The notes under the pieces were generated by a model, which was not told the origin of the DNA, ran no database searches, and worked only from the letters and a program-made list of their open reading frames with translations. Of a stretch of DNA of 64,000 bases, positions 53,018 to 62,854 are shown piece after piece. The position numbers and the translations under genes were made by a program. Position 1 is the first letter of the stretch. Every line of letters begins with the position of its first letter. This DNA is from Chryseosolibacter sp049791675 (GTDB lineage Bacteria > Bacteroidota > Bacteroidia > Cytophagales > Cyclobacteriaceae): assembly GCA_049791675.1 (NCBI GenBank), contig JBARAD010000105.1, positions 1 through 64,000 on the forward strand, read 5' to 3'.

Positions 53018-54350
53018 ATCCGTTATCACCCGCAATCTGAAACTCACAAACGGTTTTTGGTTTACTGTTTATGCATCCGTCAGCGCCTTTTGTCTATACA
53101 CGTGTATCTACGCCTTCCGCAAAACCTTTACCGCCGCAACATTCGACGGACTCACCTATCTGAATGTAAGCTACAAGGTGTGGCTCATCACCTTTCAGGT
53201 GGTGGGTTATGGACTGGCCAAATTTGCCGGCATCAAAATCATTTCCGAACTGAAAGCGCATAAACGGGCGACGGGCATCCTGATCATGATCACCATCGCC
53301 GGAATTTCCTGGTTCTTTTTCGCCATCGTTCCACCGCCCTATAATCTAATCTTTCTTTTTACCAATGGATTTCCCCTGGGCATGGGCTGGGGAATGGTGT
53401 TCGGATATATGGAGGGAAGAAGGATGACCGAGGTACTGGGTGCGTCGCTGGCGGTAAGTTTTATTTTTTCCGGCGGTTTGTGCCGTTCCGTCGGAGCATT
53501 TCTTATTCGCGACTGGAATGTCTCGGAATTCTGGATGCCCTTCACCGCCGCTTGTGTTTTTACGGTCCCGCTACTCGTCTTTCTGTGGTTGACCGACAAA
53601 CTTCCGCCCCCAACACCCCTGGATGAGGCGCTGAGAACAAAAAGGCAACCCATGGACTATCAGGACCGAAAAAAATTCCTGCACGCATTCCTGCCGGGTA
53701 TTATCCTCTTTGTGCTCGTATACATGCTTCTCACAGCTTTCCGTGATTTCCGGGAGAATTTCTCGTCCGACGTCTGGAAAAGCGTGGGCTATGGCAATTC
53801 CCCTGAAATTTTCACGCAAACCGAAACGCCGGTTTCGCTTGCAATCCTTGCGATCATGGGAAGCATCATGCTCATCAAAAACAACAGGACTGCGCTCATG
53901 GTGAATCACTTTATCATCATGGCGGGCATGGTACTCATTGGGTTGAGCACACTTCTGTTTGAAAAAGGAATCATCGAAGCACCCCTGTGGATGGTGCTGA
54001 TCGGAACCGGTTTGTATATGGGATATGTTCCCTTCAACAGCATATTCTTTGACCGTATGATCGCCACCTTTCAATACGTCGGTACCGTCGGCTTCATTAT
54101 GTATGTGGCGGACGCCTTCGGTTACGTGGGCAGCGTCGCCGTTCTCTTCTTCAAGGAATTTTCCGCACCCGGGATGAGCTTTATCGATCTATTCATTTCC
54201 GGGGGATACTTCCTCTCCATCGCAGGTTCATTTTTAATTCTAGGGTCGATGTGGTATTTTCATCATAAACATCGGCGGTGGGCAGGTAATGCCGGCGACA
54301 GGCATTTGGAGACAACAGGAAAGGCTGAAAAGTTCGAGAGAAAGTTTTAA
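53001..54350 (+). CDS. DUF5690 family MFS-like membrane protein
   Basis: This 449-residue protein has about 12 membrane helices. The start, with FCLYTCIYAFRKTFTAATF, and the following VWLITFQVVGYGLAKFAGIK segment are typical of DUF5690 and recall the organophosphate:phosphate antiporters of the MFS. It is coupled to the PHP hydrolase by a 17-bp overlap and precedes the oxidoreductase by one base. Uptake of a phosphorylated or other sugar-like compound is plausible but unproven. Confidence 0.8.
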   Translation: MALISESVITRNLKLTNGFWFTVYASVSAFCLYTCIYAFRKTFTAATFDGLTYLNVSYKVWLITFQVVGYGLAKFAGIKIISELKAHKRATGILIMITIAGISWFFFAIVPPPYNLIFLFTNGFPLGMGWGMVFGYMEGRRMTEVLGASLAVSFIFSGGLCRSVGAFLIRDWNVSEFWMPFTAACVFTVPLLVFLWLTDKLPPPTPLDEALRTKRQPMDYQDRKKFLHAFLPGIILFVLVYMLLTAFRDFRENFSSDVWKSVGYGNSPEIFTQTETPVSLAILAIMGSIMLIKNNRTALMVNHFIIMAGMVLIGLSTLLFEKGIIEAPLWMVLIGTGLYMGYVPFNSIFFDRMIATFQYVGTVGFIMYVADAFGYVGSVAVLFFKEFSAPGMSFIDLFISGGYFLSIAGSFLILGSMWYFHHKHRRWAGNAGDRHLETTGKAEKFERKF

Positions 54351-54351
54351 A

Positions 54352-55488
54352 ATGAAACAAATCATGATCGATTTTAACCTGACGGCAACGAAGCTTGTAT
54401 GCCTGCTGCTGATCGTGTTGCAACCTGATGTGTATGGGCAGGAAGTTCCCGTGCAAAGAACATTGCGCGTTGGCGTTGCAGGACTAACCCACGGACATGT
54501 TCACTGGATCCTGGGGGCGGCGCAGCGCGGGGAGCTGGAGATCGTTGGCATTGCTGAGGCTGACAAAGACCTGGCTGAACGCCTCATGAGTCAGTATAAC
54601 ATCCCATCGGGCGTTTTATATACTGATCTTTCAAAAATGTTGACGGCGGCGAAACCCGAAGCAGTCACCGCTTTCGGATCCATCTACGATCACCTCATGG
54701 TCGTGAAAGAATGCGCGCCCAGGAAAATCCATGTGATGGTCGAGAAACCCCTCGCGGTGAGCCTCGACCATGCTCGGCAAATGGAGCAGCTTGCGCGCCA
54801 ACACAACATCCATCTCCTGACGAATTATGAAACAACGTGGTATGGCAGCAACCACCGAGCTTTCCAAATGATCCATGAACAAAAGCTGTTCGGAGACATC
54901 ACCAAAATGGTAGTACATGACGGGCACCAGGGACCCAAAGAGATCGGCGTGAACAAGGAGTTCCTGGAGTGGCTCACCGATCCCAGGCTCAACGGCGGCG
55001 GAGCACTGATGGACTTCGGTTGCTATGGCGCCAATCTCATCACGTGGCTGATGAAAGGACAACGCCCGCTTTCGGTCTTTGCCGTGACGCAGCAGATCAA
55101 ACCACACATCTACAGCAAGGTCGACGATGAGGCAACCATTGTTGTCACCTACCCGAAAGCGCAGGCCATCATACAGGCTTCGTGGAACTGGCCTTACAGC
55201 CGGAAGGACATGGAGATCTATGGCAAGACAGGATTCATCACGGCCGACAAAAAAGGAATCCGTTATCTGACAGATGCTCAAATACCCGTAAAAGAAGAGG
55301 AAATCGAAGGACGCCAGATACCCTACAACGATCCCTTTGCTTTCCTCACCGCAATAATACGCGGCAACATCAAAATGAATGATGACGATCTTTCATCGTT
55401 GCCGGTGAACATGACAGCAATGGAAATTCTTGATGCGGCGCAGCAATCGGCGAGGAGCGGGAAGGTTATCTATCTGCCCCGGAAATAA
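54352..55488 (+). CDS. Gfo/Idh/MocA family oxidoreductase, probably exported
   Basis: This 378-residue NAD(P)-dependent dehydrogenase has a Rossmann domain starting LRVGVAGLTHGHVHW (about 39-150) with the EKPL motif near residue 134, where the catalytic Lys sits, and a C-terminal domain ending in LPRK. The first 30 residues form a hydrophobic leader ending in VYGQ, so it may be exported, which is known for some Bacteroidota members. The glycine motif is atypical, with HGH in place of GxxGxxH spacing. It is the last gene of the PHP-DUF5690 operon. Confidence 0.85.
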   Translation: MKQIMIDFNLTATKLVCLLLIVLQPDVYGQEVPVQRTLRVGVAGLTHGHVHWILGAAQRGELEIVGIAEADKDLAERLMSQYNIPSGVLYTDLSKMLTAAKPEAVTAFGSIYDHLMVVKECAPRKIHVMVEKPLAVSLDHARQMEQLARQHNIHLLTNYETTWYGSNHRAFQMIHEQKLFGDITKMVVHDGHQGPKEIGVNKEFLEWLTDPRLNGGGALMDFGCYGANLITWLMKGQRPLSVFAVTQQIKPHIYSKVDDEATIVVTYPKAQAIIQASWNWPYSRKDMEIYGKTGFITADKKGIRYLTDAQIPVKEEEIEGRQIPYNDPFAFLTAIIRGNIKMNDDDLSSLPVNMTAMEILDAAQQSARSGKVIYLPRK

Positions 55489-55489
55489 T

Positions 55490-56071
55490 TTAATACCATT
55501 CCGCAGGTTTTGGTAAAGCAGGTAAAGATTCCTCGACGAGCCGGATGGCCCTTTCCCGGAGAACGGGATGTCCACTTTCCATCAACATCAACATCCGCCT
55601 GGCTTCCCGTACATAAGTCCTGGCAAAATCTGCGTCCTGCCGCACAATATCGGATACGTTGTCAATGATATCAGCATATTTGACCGACTGCGCTTCAGGA
55701 CTCACCAGCGAAAGGCGCCGTGCCTCCTTGTCTTTTCGCGTGCGCCGGTTCAATCCCGGGTAAGCGGACTTGATGAATATATCCGTGAGTTCTGTCACCA
55801 GTGCCACAACCTGCGCCGCCGCTGCAGGATCCAGAATTTCAAGGAGCGCGCTTTCCATTTCCGTGCCGGTGACAGGGGTATCCTCCAGCACGTCGTGAAG
55901 GATGGCCGCAGAAAGCACACGAATGTCATTGTTGAATTCGCGCACCATTTCCATTACCCTCACCGGATGCACAATATATTTTTCGCCCGAGTATTTGCGC
56001 ACCTGGTCTCCGTGAGCCTTGTCAGCATAAGCAGTGACGTAACGTATGATTTCAATTCCTGAAACATCCAT
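55490..56071 (-). CDS. HD-domain phosphohydrolase (SpoT/MESH1-like)
   Basis: This 193-residue protein carries the HD fold: AHGDQVRKYSGEKYIVHPVRV, then AILHDVLEDTP with the HD pair, and VKYADIIDNVSDIV near residue 135. This is the layout of single-domain SpoT/MESH1-type hydrolases that remove pyrophosphate from (p)ppGpp or NADPH. No synthetase domain is present. The ATG at 56071 (MDVSG) is preferred to one six codons upstream. It converges with the oxidoreductase gene with a 1-bp gap. Confidence 0.85.
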   Translation of the reverse strand: MDVSGIEIIRYVTAYADKAHGDQVRKYSGEKYIVHPVRVMEMVREFNNDIRVLSAAILHDVLEDTPVTGTEMESALLEILDPAAAAQVVALVTELTDIFIKSAYPGLNRRTRKDKEARRLSLVSPEAQSVKYADIIDNVSDIVRQDADFARTYVREARRMLMLMESGHPVLRERAIRLVEESLPALPKPAEWY

Positions 56072-56276
56072 AATTCTATTATTAAACAAAATTCATGCAC
56101 GAACCCGTATTGAGAACCCTTTCGGAAAACAATGTGGTATTGGGGTGCAAAATTCCCAGCATGAAAGAATATTACTTCTCTAAAATGCCGCTTTATTTAT
56201 AGTGTTGGCCGGCTATCCATGTCGATGGACGATGATTTTCAGGAAGTGCATATGTAGTAACAACCCTTGCGCTAAA

Positions 56277-57671
56277 CTAATTCAACAGGATCCTGAAAAT
56301 CTGGAGATACCTGCCGTCGTCAGTTGTTTGATAGCGGTTGTACACCAGGGCGTTGCCAGCATGATCCCACACCACCGTAAGCACTGGCGCCTGATCATCG
56401 GAGGTCCTCACGGTGATCCTCCGTGACACTCCGGTCCGGATGTCAGTTATCCAGATGCTGTTATCGCAAATAAATGCCACAGATTTTCCGTCGGGACTGA
56501 TATTAAATTGTGCCTGTATAGAAGATTCAAGTTCCGTTACCTGCCGGATTTCTCCACCATTGGTGGGAACTTCATAGAGCTGAACGATACCGTTGTCGTC
56601 TTTCATTAGAAAATATATGCGCGCACCATCGGGCGCAGACCTGAGCCAAAAGCGTGGTCCCTGCACGCCGGGAAATTTTCGTCTGTCGGTAAATGTCACT
56701 CTGCGCTGCACAACGCCAAGCGGTACCGTGGGTCTGGTCGTGAGCGTACCTTCCAACGTCTGGCCTGGTGCTGCATGTGTGACGTCATCCGGGATATCAG
56801 AGACAAACACTTCTGTCAGTGGGGAGCCGTCCTTTACGCGCACAATGCCCTGAAAGGCAATGGCTCTTCGCTGGTGTGCGCCATCCTTCTTGTCGTAACC
56901 ATTTTTTCCCACCCAGCATTCGTCAAGCGCTTTCTCCACCTCATCGCTTCCTGCTGCAGGTGTCTCGGTAACAGTAGCAACAACCACTGTAAAATACTGA
57001 CCCGAGAAATTTTCGGCTGTCTCCTCCGCAAGCGTTACCTGTTTTACCGGGGCCATCACGCCAATGGTACGCAGATCCTTCGAGTCCGGATTCACCTGCT
57101 CCTGTTTTTCCATCAGCCAGTCGTTATAGGTAAAGCTGATCCATTCACCATCCCCGCTCCAGCTATGGGCATGGGTTCCTCCACGCAAGGCACCGGGAAC
57201 CAGTGGACCTGAGATGCTCCTAGCTTCGGCGTGGCTGATCACTCCCGGATCCTGTTCATTCAGGATCGCGCCAAAACGCCGGGTGAAGCCATAGGGATTT
57301 TCTTCGTCACAGTTGGTCAGTCCATGAATGAAGATCATCCTGTCCTTCAAGGGATGAAAAGCAACGGCGCCCACACCAGGTCCGTGAATGGTCTGGCCTG
57401 CCGTTGTATACAGCCTGACAATCTCACCTGTCCTGATGTTTACCTTTTCAATGCAACAGGTGCGGCCGATGTGCGTCTGATCGTTGCGCGTATCGTAAAC
57501 AACCCATTGATCATCGGGTGAAAATACCTGGGCCGAATTTAACATGTGGCCATAACGGCCTGACGTAAGTTGCACCTCCTGCATGGTATCGTAATTGGTT
57601 TTGTATAAAGACCGCACCTGTGATAAAAGGCCAGCGAAAAAAAATAAGCTCAGACAAATGTGTCGTATCAT
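56277..57671 (-). CDS. DUF3748 (YidR-like) beta-propeller protein, exported
   Basis: This 464-residue protein has a signal peptide (about 1-20) and then TolB-like propeller blades. The stretches KVNIRTGEIVRLY, GALRGGTHAHSWS, WISFTYNDWLM and GVVQRRVTFTDRR agree with E. coli YidR and thus DUF3748. It lies 4 bp after an SSS symporter in the sialic-acid-like cluster. Its role is not established; position suggests periplasmic handling of the same sugar, comparable to the NanM epimerase, which is a Kelch propeller. Confidence 0.85.
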   Translation of the reverse strand: MIRHICLSLFFFAGLLSQVRSLYKTNYDTMQEVQLTSGRYGHMLNSAQVFSPDDQWVVYDTRNDQTHIGRTCCIEKVNIRTGEIVRLYTTAGQTIHGPGVGAVAFHPLKDRMIFIHGLTNCDEENPYGFTRRFGAILNEQDPGVISHAEARSISGPLVPGALRGGTHAHSWSGDGEWISFTYNDWLMEKQEQVNPDSKDLRTIGVMAPVKQVTLAEETAENFSGQYFTVVVATVTETPAAGSDEVEKALDECWVGKNGYDKKDGAHQRRAIAFQGIVRVKDGSPLTEVFVSDIPDDVTHAAPGQTLEGTLTTRPTVPLGVVQRRVTFTDRRKFPGVQGPRFWLRSAPDGARIYFLMKDDNGIVQLYEVPTNGGEIRQVTELESSIQAQFNISPDGKSVAFICDNSIWITDIRTGVSRRITVRTSDDQAPVLTVVWDHAGNALVYNRYQTTDDGRYLQIFRILLN

Positions 57672-57675
57672 GCCA

Positions 57676-59217
57676 TTATCCGGACATGCCGGAGAGCCTT
57701 AAGCGCAGTTTTGAAATCAGTATACCGGATAAGAAGATGGTGAGGGTCCCCACAACGATGACCATGTTCACATGAAGTGAGTTTTTCAAAATGGAATATT
57801 CCTCCGGGATCATGTATGAAAATGTCATCCACAGGATCACCAGAATACCGACGATCGTTGCGCCCTTTGCCGCAGCATTGCCCGTGCTTTTGCTGATGAT
57901 CCCCAACAGGAACAGCCCCAGCATCCCCCCGGCAAAAATACCCGCCAGTTGCCACCAGATATCCAGAATACTTTTAACGCCAATCATCAGTATACCTGCG
58001 CCAATGGAAAAGATCCCGATGGCGCCGGTGGCGGCATACAACACGATCATTTCCTGTTTCTGTGTAGTGTTTTTATTGATGTAGCGCTGATAAATATCCT
58101 TTAGAAAAACCGTGGCACTTGCGTTCATTCCGCTACTGATGGTGCTCATTGCCGCGGAGAGAATTGCCGCGATGATCAAACCCAGCAGCCCCGCGGGTAC
58201 CTTGTTCACCATAAAATATGGCAAGACCTTGTCCCCATAGTCACTGGGTTGAAGCGTGCTGCTATCGACTCCTTTTTCCAGGGCTACCTGTTGCTTTATG
58301 GTTTCTATCAACTCGGGATGTTGGTGAAAATAGGCATACAATGCCGTTCCAATAAAGAAGAAAACCAACGACACGGGTACATACCAGTAAACACACAGCC
58401 AGATACTCTTCGCAGCCTCCTTCTCTGTTTTTGCCGTATGGTATCGCTGTACGTAATTCTGATCGATACCGAAATTATTGAGATTGATAAAGAAGCCATA
58501 CAGAAAGATCACCCAAAAGGTAGATGAACCCAGATCAGTCACATCGTAACTCCCGAGGCTGAATTTATTGTCAGCAGATCCGATAGCAATGATGTCTGCG
58601 ACACCGTTATCCATTCCATAGACGATAATACCGAGTACGACGAGGGCGCCGATGGTTTTAATAATTCCCTGCACGACTTCCGTCCAGATGACTGCCTCGA
58701 TTCCTCCAAGCATGGTATAGGAAATAATGCATGCCCCACTCACGATCATGATGGTGCTCATGTCTATACCCGTGAGCGCTTCCAGCGTAAGCGCAATTCC
58801 GAAAAAAATGGAACCCATGCGCGCGAGTTGCGTAAGCACAAAGCAGATCATGGCGTACGTCCTTGCCCAGGGCCCGAACCGGTGCTCGAGGTGGGTATAG
58901 GCACTGACCTCGCCTGTCTTCCGGTAGAAGGGAACAAAATACTTTGCGGAGATCCACGCGGCAAAGGGCATTGACAAACTGAATACAAAGGCATTCCAAT
59001 CGCTGCCGAAAGCTTTTCCGGGAACACCCAGGAAAGTATTACTGCTTAAAAAAGTCGCGTACAGGCTGATGCCCAAAGCCCATCCCGGAATATGGCCCGA
59101 AGCTTTGGTGAACTGATCGGTGCTTTGCTTCTTTCTCGAAAAGTAAACGCCGATCCCGATCATTCCCAACAGATACAGGGCAATAACGGATAAGTCGACT
59201 ATGGGGAGAGAATTCAT
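57676..59217 (-). CDS. Sodium:solute symporter (SSS family)
   Basis: This 513-residue protein has about 13 membrane helices. The sodium-site region near helix 1 reads DLSVIALYLLGMIGIG, and GWALGISLYATFLSSNTFLG and GAFI-like segments follow the SSS pattern. Sialic acid SSS transporters (SiaT/NanT) are commonly encoded with neuraminate lyase, and a neuraminate lyase gene lies 2.5 kb away. The ATG at 59217 is preferred to one nine codons upstream. It is 33 bp after an MFS gene and 4 bp before DUF3748. Confidence 0.88.
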   Translation of the reverse strand: MNSLPIVDLSVIALYLLGMIGIGVYFSRKKQSTDQFTKASGHIPGWALGISLYATFLSSNTFLGVPGKAFGSDWNAFVFSLSMPFAAWISAKYFVPFYRKTGEVSAYTHLEHRFGPWARTYAMICFVLTQLARMGSIFFGIALTLEALTGIDMSTIMIVSGACIISYTMLGGIEAVIWTEVVQGIIKTIGALVVLGIIVYGMDNGVADIIAIGSADNKFSLGSYDVTDLGSSTFWVIFLYGFFINLNNFGIDQNYVQRYHTAKTEKEAAKSIWLCVYWYVPVSLVFFFIGTALYAYFHQHPELIETIKQQVALEKGVDSSTLQPSDYGDKVLPYFMVNKVPAGLLGLIIAAILSAAMSTISSGMNASATVFLKDIYQRYINKNTTQKQEMIVLYAATGAIGIFSIGAGILMIGVKSILDIWWQLAGIFAGGMLGLFLLGIISKSTGNAAAKGATIVGILVILWMTFSYMIPEEYSILKNSLHVNMVIVVGTLTIFLSGILISKLRLRLSGMSG

Positions 59218-59250
59218 TCGTGCAATGGTGGAGTATAAAAACAATTAAGG

Positions 59251-60519
59251 TCAGGATTCAGAAACTTTGAGCCGGAAAACGTCGCGCCAGTTTTTGACCG
59301 TGGCATTATTCACGAGCGGCTTTGCCCACAAACCTACACTGAAGATATAACCCAGTGTAATAAAAAGCGCAAGCATGGCCAGCTGCAAACCTACCAGTTC
59401 GGCAAGACCACCGATGATCAGCGGCATCACAGCGCCACCGGCGATACCGGAACACAGGATACCTGAAAACGTGCCATGATGGCGCGGCACTGAATTCAAT
59501 CCCAACGACACAAGGATAGACCACACCACAGACAAGAAGAATCCTGTCAGTGGAAAACAAATCAGGGCAGCATCCAGCGGACCGAAGAGCGCTGTCGCCA
59601 GGGCCGCCATGGTGCACACTGCCGCGCCGGTCAATACTTTCCGGCTGTCAACCAGCTTCAGTATGAACAATCCCAGAAGACATCCAATGGTCATCAACCC
59701 CCAGAAATAAGAAATGATGACCGCCCCTGTAGTAGAAGGATCTGTTCCGTGGTACATCTGAAGAAATTTCGACGTCCAGTTTGCAATACCCTGCTCCGTG
59801 CCCACGTAGGCGAAAATCCCAAGAAAAAAAAGCCAGACAACCTTGTTCCCGATCAGGGATTTGAAACCCGCGCCGATGTCGACCTTTTCGTCTTCCTTCA
59901 ATTCAACTTTTGGAAATTTAACAAGTGCGACAGTCACCACCATCAGAAGTGCCGTCAGGGCAAAGACCCAGTACAGGGCAACCCATTTGATATCGGCCGA
60001 TACCAACCGGTTGAAAAGCAGGATCAGTGATCCGGTATTGTCTGTGTGAATGTTGCTGACAAGATAGCTATACAGCAATGGACTGAGGAAGGAGGCGGAA
60101 CCAAAAAACAATTGCGCAAACACCGAATTGAAAGCGAAATGCTCTTCGCCGCCAGCCTGCCGCAACAATGGATTGATCACCACCTGGAGCATCGCCATCC
60201 CGATTCCAATCGAAAACAATGAGATCAATGCAACTTCGAAAGTTGGAAATAACGCGAACATGAGGGCGGCCACGAATGCGAGCGCAAAACCCGATAATGT
60301 AACGGCCTTTTCCGAATACTTTTCTATAAGGATGCCTGCGGGGATCGACATCACACCGTACGCCACGAAAAACGAAAATGGCAGAAACCCGGCCAGCCCA
60401 ATACTCAGATCAAAGCTGTCAATGATGTCGGGAATGAGTGGCCCCAGGATATTCGTCAAAAATGAAATGACGAAAAAGATCAAAAAGATCAGCAGTACAA
60501 TAAAGGTGTTTCGTTTCAT
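59251..60519 (-). CDS. MFS transporter, FHS/sugar family
   Basis: This 422-residue, 12-helix transporter has the FucP-like pattern: FFVAYGVMSIPAGILIEKYSEK after helix 2 and GMAMLQVVINPLLRQAG after helix 4. The substrate may be a sugar such as N-acetylneuraminate or N-acetylmannosamine, given the neighbouring lyase. Two different transporters in one locus, MFS and SSS, suggest that two related substrates or steps are handled. It precedes the SSS gene by 33 bp. Confidence 0.85.
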   Translation of the reverse strand: MKRNTFIVLLIFLIFFVISFLTNILGPLIPDIIDSFDLSIGLAGFLPFSFFVAYGVMSIPAGILIEKYSEKAVTLSGFALAFVAALMFALFPTFEVALISLFSIGIGMAMLQVVINPLLRQAGGEEHFAFNSVFAQLFFGSASFLSPLLYSYLVSNIHTDNTGSLILLFNRLVSADIKWVALYWVFALTALLMVVTVALVKFPKVELKEDEKVDIGAGFKSLIGNKVVWLFFLGIFAYVGTEQGIANWTSKFLQMYHGTDPSTTGAVIISYFWGLMTIGCLLGLFILKLVDSRKVLTGAAVCTMAALATALFGPLDAALICFPLTGFFLSVVWSILVSLGLNSVPRHHGTFSGILCSGIAGGAVMPLIIGGLAELVGLQLAMLALFITLGYIFSVGLWAKPLVNNATVKNWRDVFRLKVSES

Positions 60520-60706
60520 TGGCTCAGCCTGTTAGCAACATTTCTCAGGAAGCCCTGAATCTCAGATCGCCTCCTGTGCACCTAGATACATAATTTTTTG
60601 CTAAGGTTAAATCTATTTTACGCAACATCATTCCCCTTTTACGCCTACGATACCGCAAAAAGCGAAAACCCCTCGGCTGGCTGAATGCAAAGCAGGATGC
60701 ACGATG

Positions 60707-61582
60707 TTACTCCCGGTGCCGGTAGTTTTTGAAATGTTTGGGAGAGGTACCCATGATCTGCTTAAATACCTTGGAAAAATGATACTGGTCGAAGAAACCC
60801 AGGGCATACGCAATGGATTTAATGGTTTGATCCGTGTTCTGTAACATCTGGCAGGCGCGCTGAACTTTCATCGATGTATAAAGATTGAGTGGTGACTGCA
60901 TCGTTTTCCTTTTAAACAAGGCGCAGTAATGCGACACCGATAACCCTGCAGCTTTCGCGAGGTCCTGAAGCGTGACATTACCATGAATGTTCTCCCGCAT
61001 AAATTCAATGCTTTGAATCACGCCATCTTTCTTTCCATGTTTCTTCGCAGAAAGAATGGTGAGCCGGAAAGAACAGAGAAAACTGTAAAAACGACTGTTG
61101 GCATACACCAGGTTTTCCATGTTCTCCAGGAGCTCCAGGTGGTGCAGAATGTCATTGAACTGGGCGATCCTCCCCACCAGGGGTTTTGCCTTCCGCGGTG
61201 CGTAATTATTTTTTCCCATCAGGTGAAGCAACATGTTGGCGGCCTGGGTACCGGAGAAATAAGCCCAATAGATACTCCATGGATTTTCCTTTGATGAACC
61301 GAGGCGGACGGGCGTATCATGCGCAAGTGTGAAAAAATCATTTTCGCCGACGGGAAAAGTCTTGCCGCTTACGGAATACCACCCCTCACCCTTGGCCACA
61401 TAGATCAGCAGATAATGGTTGCCTGAGGTGTGTTTTTTAAAAGGCTTGAAAGCGGTATCACCCTCGAAACCTATCTCCGTGATGAACAGATTTTTACACA
61501 AAGGATGCTGACTCATCCTTTTTTGCACACTGTGCGGAATCACGCAATAGCGATGAAGCGGAGATTTTTCAATGGCGTCCAT
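60707..61582 (-). CDS. AraC family transcriptional regulator
   Basis: This 291-residue regulator has an N-terminal cupin-like sensor domain (HTSGNHYLLIYVAKGEGWY) and a C-terminal AraC helix-turn-helix pair: LQDLAKAAGLSVSHYCALFKR and IKSIAYALGFFDQYHFSKVF. Sensor domains of this type bind sugars. It is divergent from nanA with a 155-bp gap and upstream of the MFS-SSS-DUF3748 genes, so it can control both sides. The ATG at 61582 is preferred over one 14 codons upstream. Confidence 0.92.
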   Translation of the reverse strand: MDAIEKSPLHRYCVIPHSVQKRMSQHPLCKNLFITEIGFEGDTAFKPFKKHTSGNHYLLIYVAKGEGWYSVSGKTFPVGENDFFTLAHDTPVRLGSSKENPWSIYWAYFSGTQAANMLLHLMGKNNYAPRKAKPLVGRIAQFNDILHHLELLENMENLVYANSRFYSFLCSFRLTILSAKKHGKKDGVIQSIEFMRENIHGNVTLQDLAKAAGLSVSHYCALFKRKTMQSPLNLYTSMKVQRACQMLQNTDQTIKSIAYALGFFDQYHFSKVFKQIMGTSPKHFKNYRHRE

Positions 61583-61737
61583 ACGAAAAAAGCAAACTGC
61601 GAACCGCAAGATAAGGGGAAACACGAAAACGCAACCATAATTTTATACATCTTTTTAGTAAAGGCCTACATTGATCAGCGGTTCGTTCTTTTCCAACTTG
61701 TAAGGGTAAATAAACTTCCATAAACCCTGAACTAATC

Positions 61738-62679
61738 ATGTTGCGTTACAACGTTCAAATCCTGCCCGCAGTATTTACCCCGATGTTTGAAGATGGATCC
61801 ATCCATTACGCACAAACAAAGGCCTTGTATCAGCGTTGTATCGAATCGGGGTTCAAGGGAATATTTCTAAACGGCACCACGGGAGAATGCATGTCGCTTC
61901 ATGTTGACGAAAGGAAAAAAATGGTAGAAGCCTGGGTGGAATGCCGGAAGAAAAACAACAACCCTGACTTTAGAATTTTTGTGCACGTGGGCAGCGCTAA
62001 TTTGTATGAAGCTGCTGAAATGGCGGAGCACGCGCAGGCACAGGGCGTGAACGGGATCGCCATGGTACCCACGTTCTATTTCCGCCCAAGAACACTGGCG
62101 GACCTCGTAGAACAATGCAAATATGTTGCGGCCGCGGCGCCGGAAGTGCCCTTCTACTACTATAACATCCCTTCGATGACCGGGGTAAATTTCCCTTTGA
62201 TCAATTTCATAGAATCGGCCATCAGGGAAATCCCGACATTCTCGGGGTTGAAAAACAGTTTCAACGACCTGGTCGACTACCAGCAGTGCCTCCATTATGC
62301 GAAGGAGGATTACGCAATGTACTGGGGCACGGATGAGGTCTTCATGATGGTGTATGCGGCAGGAAACCGCCACTATGTGGGAAGCACCTACAATTTCATG
62401 GGTGACATCTATTTCAAGATGCTGGACGCATTTCACGCGGCAAACTTTGAAAAACTGAACACGCTTCAGGCTGAAGCCAACAACATCTACAAGATCCTCG
62501 GCGATTATAATTCACTGATCGCCGGAAAAGAAATGATGCGCCATATTGGAATCGACTGCGGTCCTGTGCGCAGGCCGCTGAAGAATCTGAAAGCGTCGGA
62601 CAGCGCAGCGCTCCTGGAACGGTTAAACAAAACCACGTTCTTTAATTACGCACTGAGTGAAAAGCCCATGAAAATATAA
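61738..62679 (+). CDS. nanA: N-acetylneuraminate lyase (DapA/NAL superfamily)
   Basis: This 313-residue aldolase cleaves sialic acid to pyruvate and N-acetylmannosamine. Key residues match NAL more than DapA: the NGTTGE loop, Tyr in FYYYNIPSMTGV (about 140), Schiff-base Lys in FSGLKNS (about 170), TDEV with Asp-Glu (about 196) and the GSTYNFMG stretch with substrate-binding Ser (about 213). It is divergent from an AraC regulator. No sialidase, epimerase or ManNAc kinase is in the window, so a related 2-keto acid cannot be ruled out. Confidence 0.82.
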   Translation: MLRYNVQILPAVFTPMFEDGSIHYAQTKALYQRCIESGFKGIFLNGTTGECMSLHVDERKKMVEAWVECRKKNNNPDFRIFVHVGSANLYEAAEMAEHAQAQGVNGIAMVPTFYFRPRTLADLVEQCKYVAAAAPEVPFYYYNIPSMTGVNFPLINFIESAIREIPTFSGLKNSFNDLVDYQQCLHYAKEDYAMYWGTDEVFMMVYAAGNRHYVGSTYNFMGDIYFKMLDAFHAANFEKLNTLQAEANNIYKILGDYNSLIAGKEMMRHIGIDCGPVRRPLKNLKASDSAALLERLNKTTFFNYALSEKPMKI

Positions 62680-62854
62680 ACCAAGACCGCAGACCGGAAG
62701 CATTTTTAAGGAGGAGAATAATATCATACATCAACTGGTGCGGTGCCAGGGGAAGGCAGGGAGGATCATTTTCACCGCTGAAACTTTCCCGGATGATCAT
62801 CATACAGTCAACCCGGGAAGACAAAAAACTTGAACTCATTAACCACCAACGGAT
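62680..62854. promoter_or_regulatory. Upstream region of the XylR-type regulator
   Basis: 175 bp between nanA and the next same-strand gene. It is long enough for an independent promoter, but no clear motif was found. No gene is seen. Confidence 0.35.
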
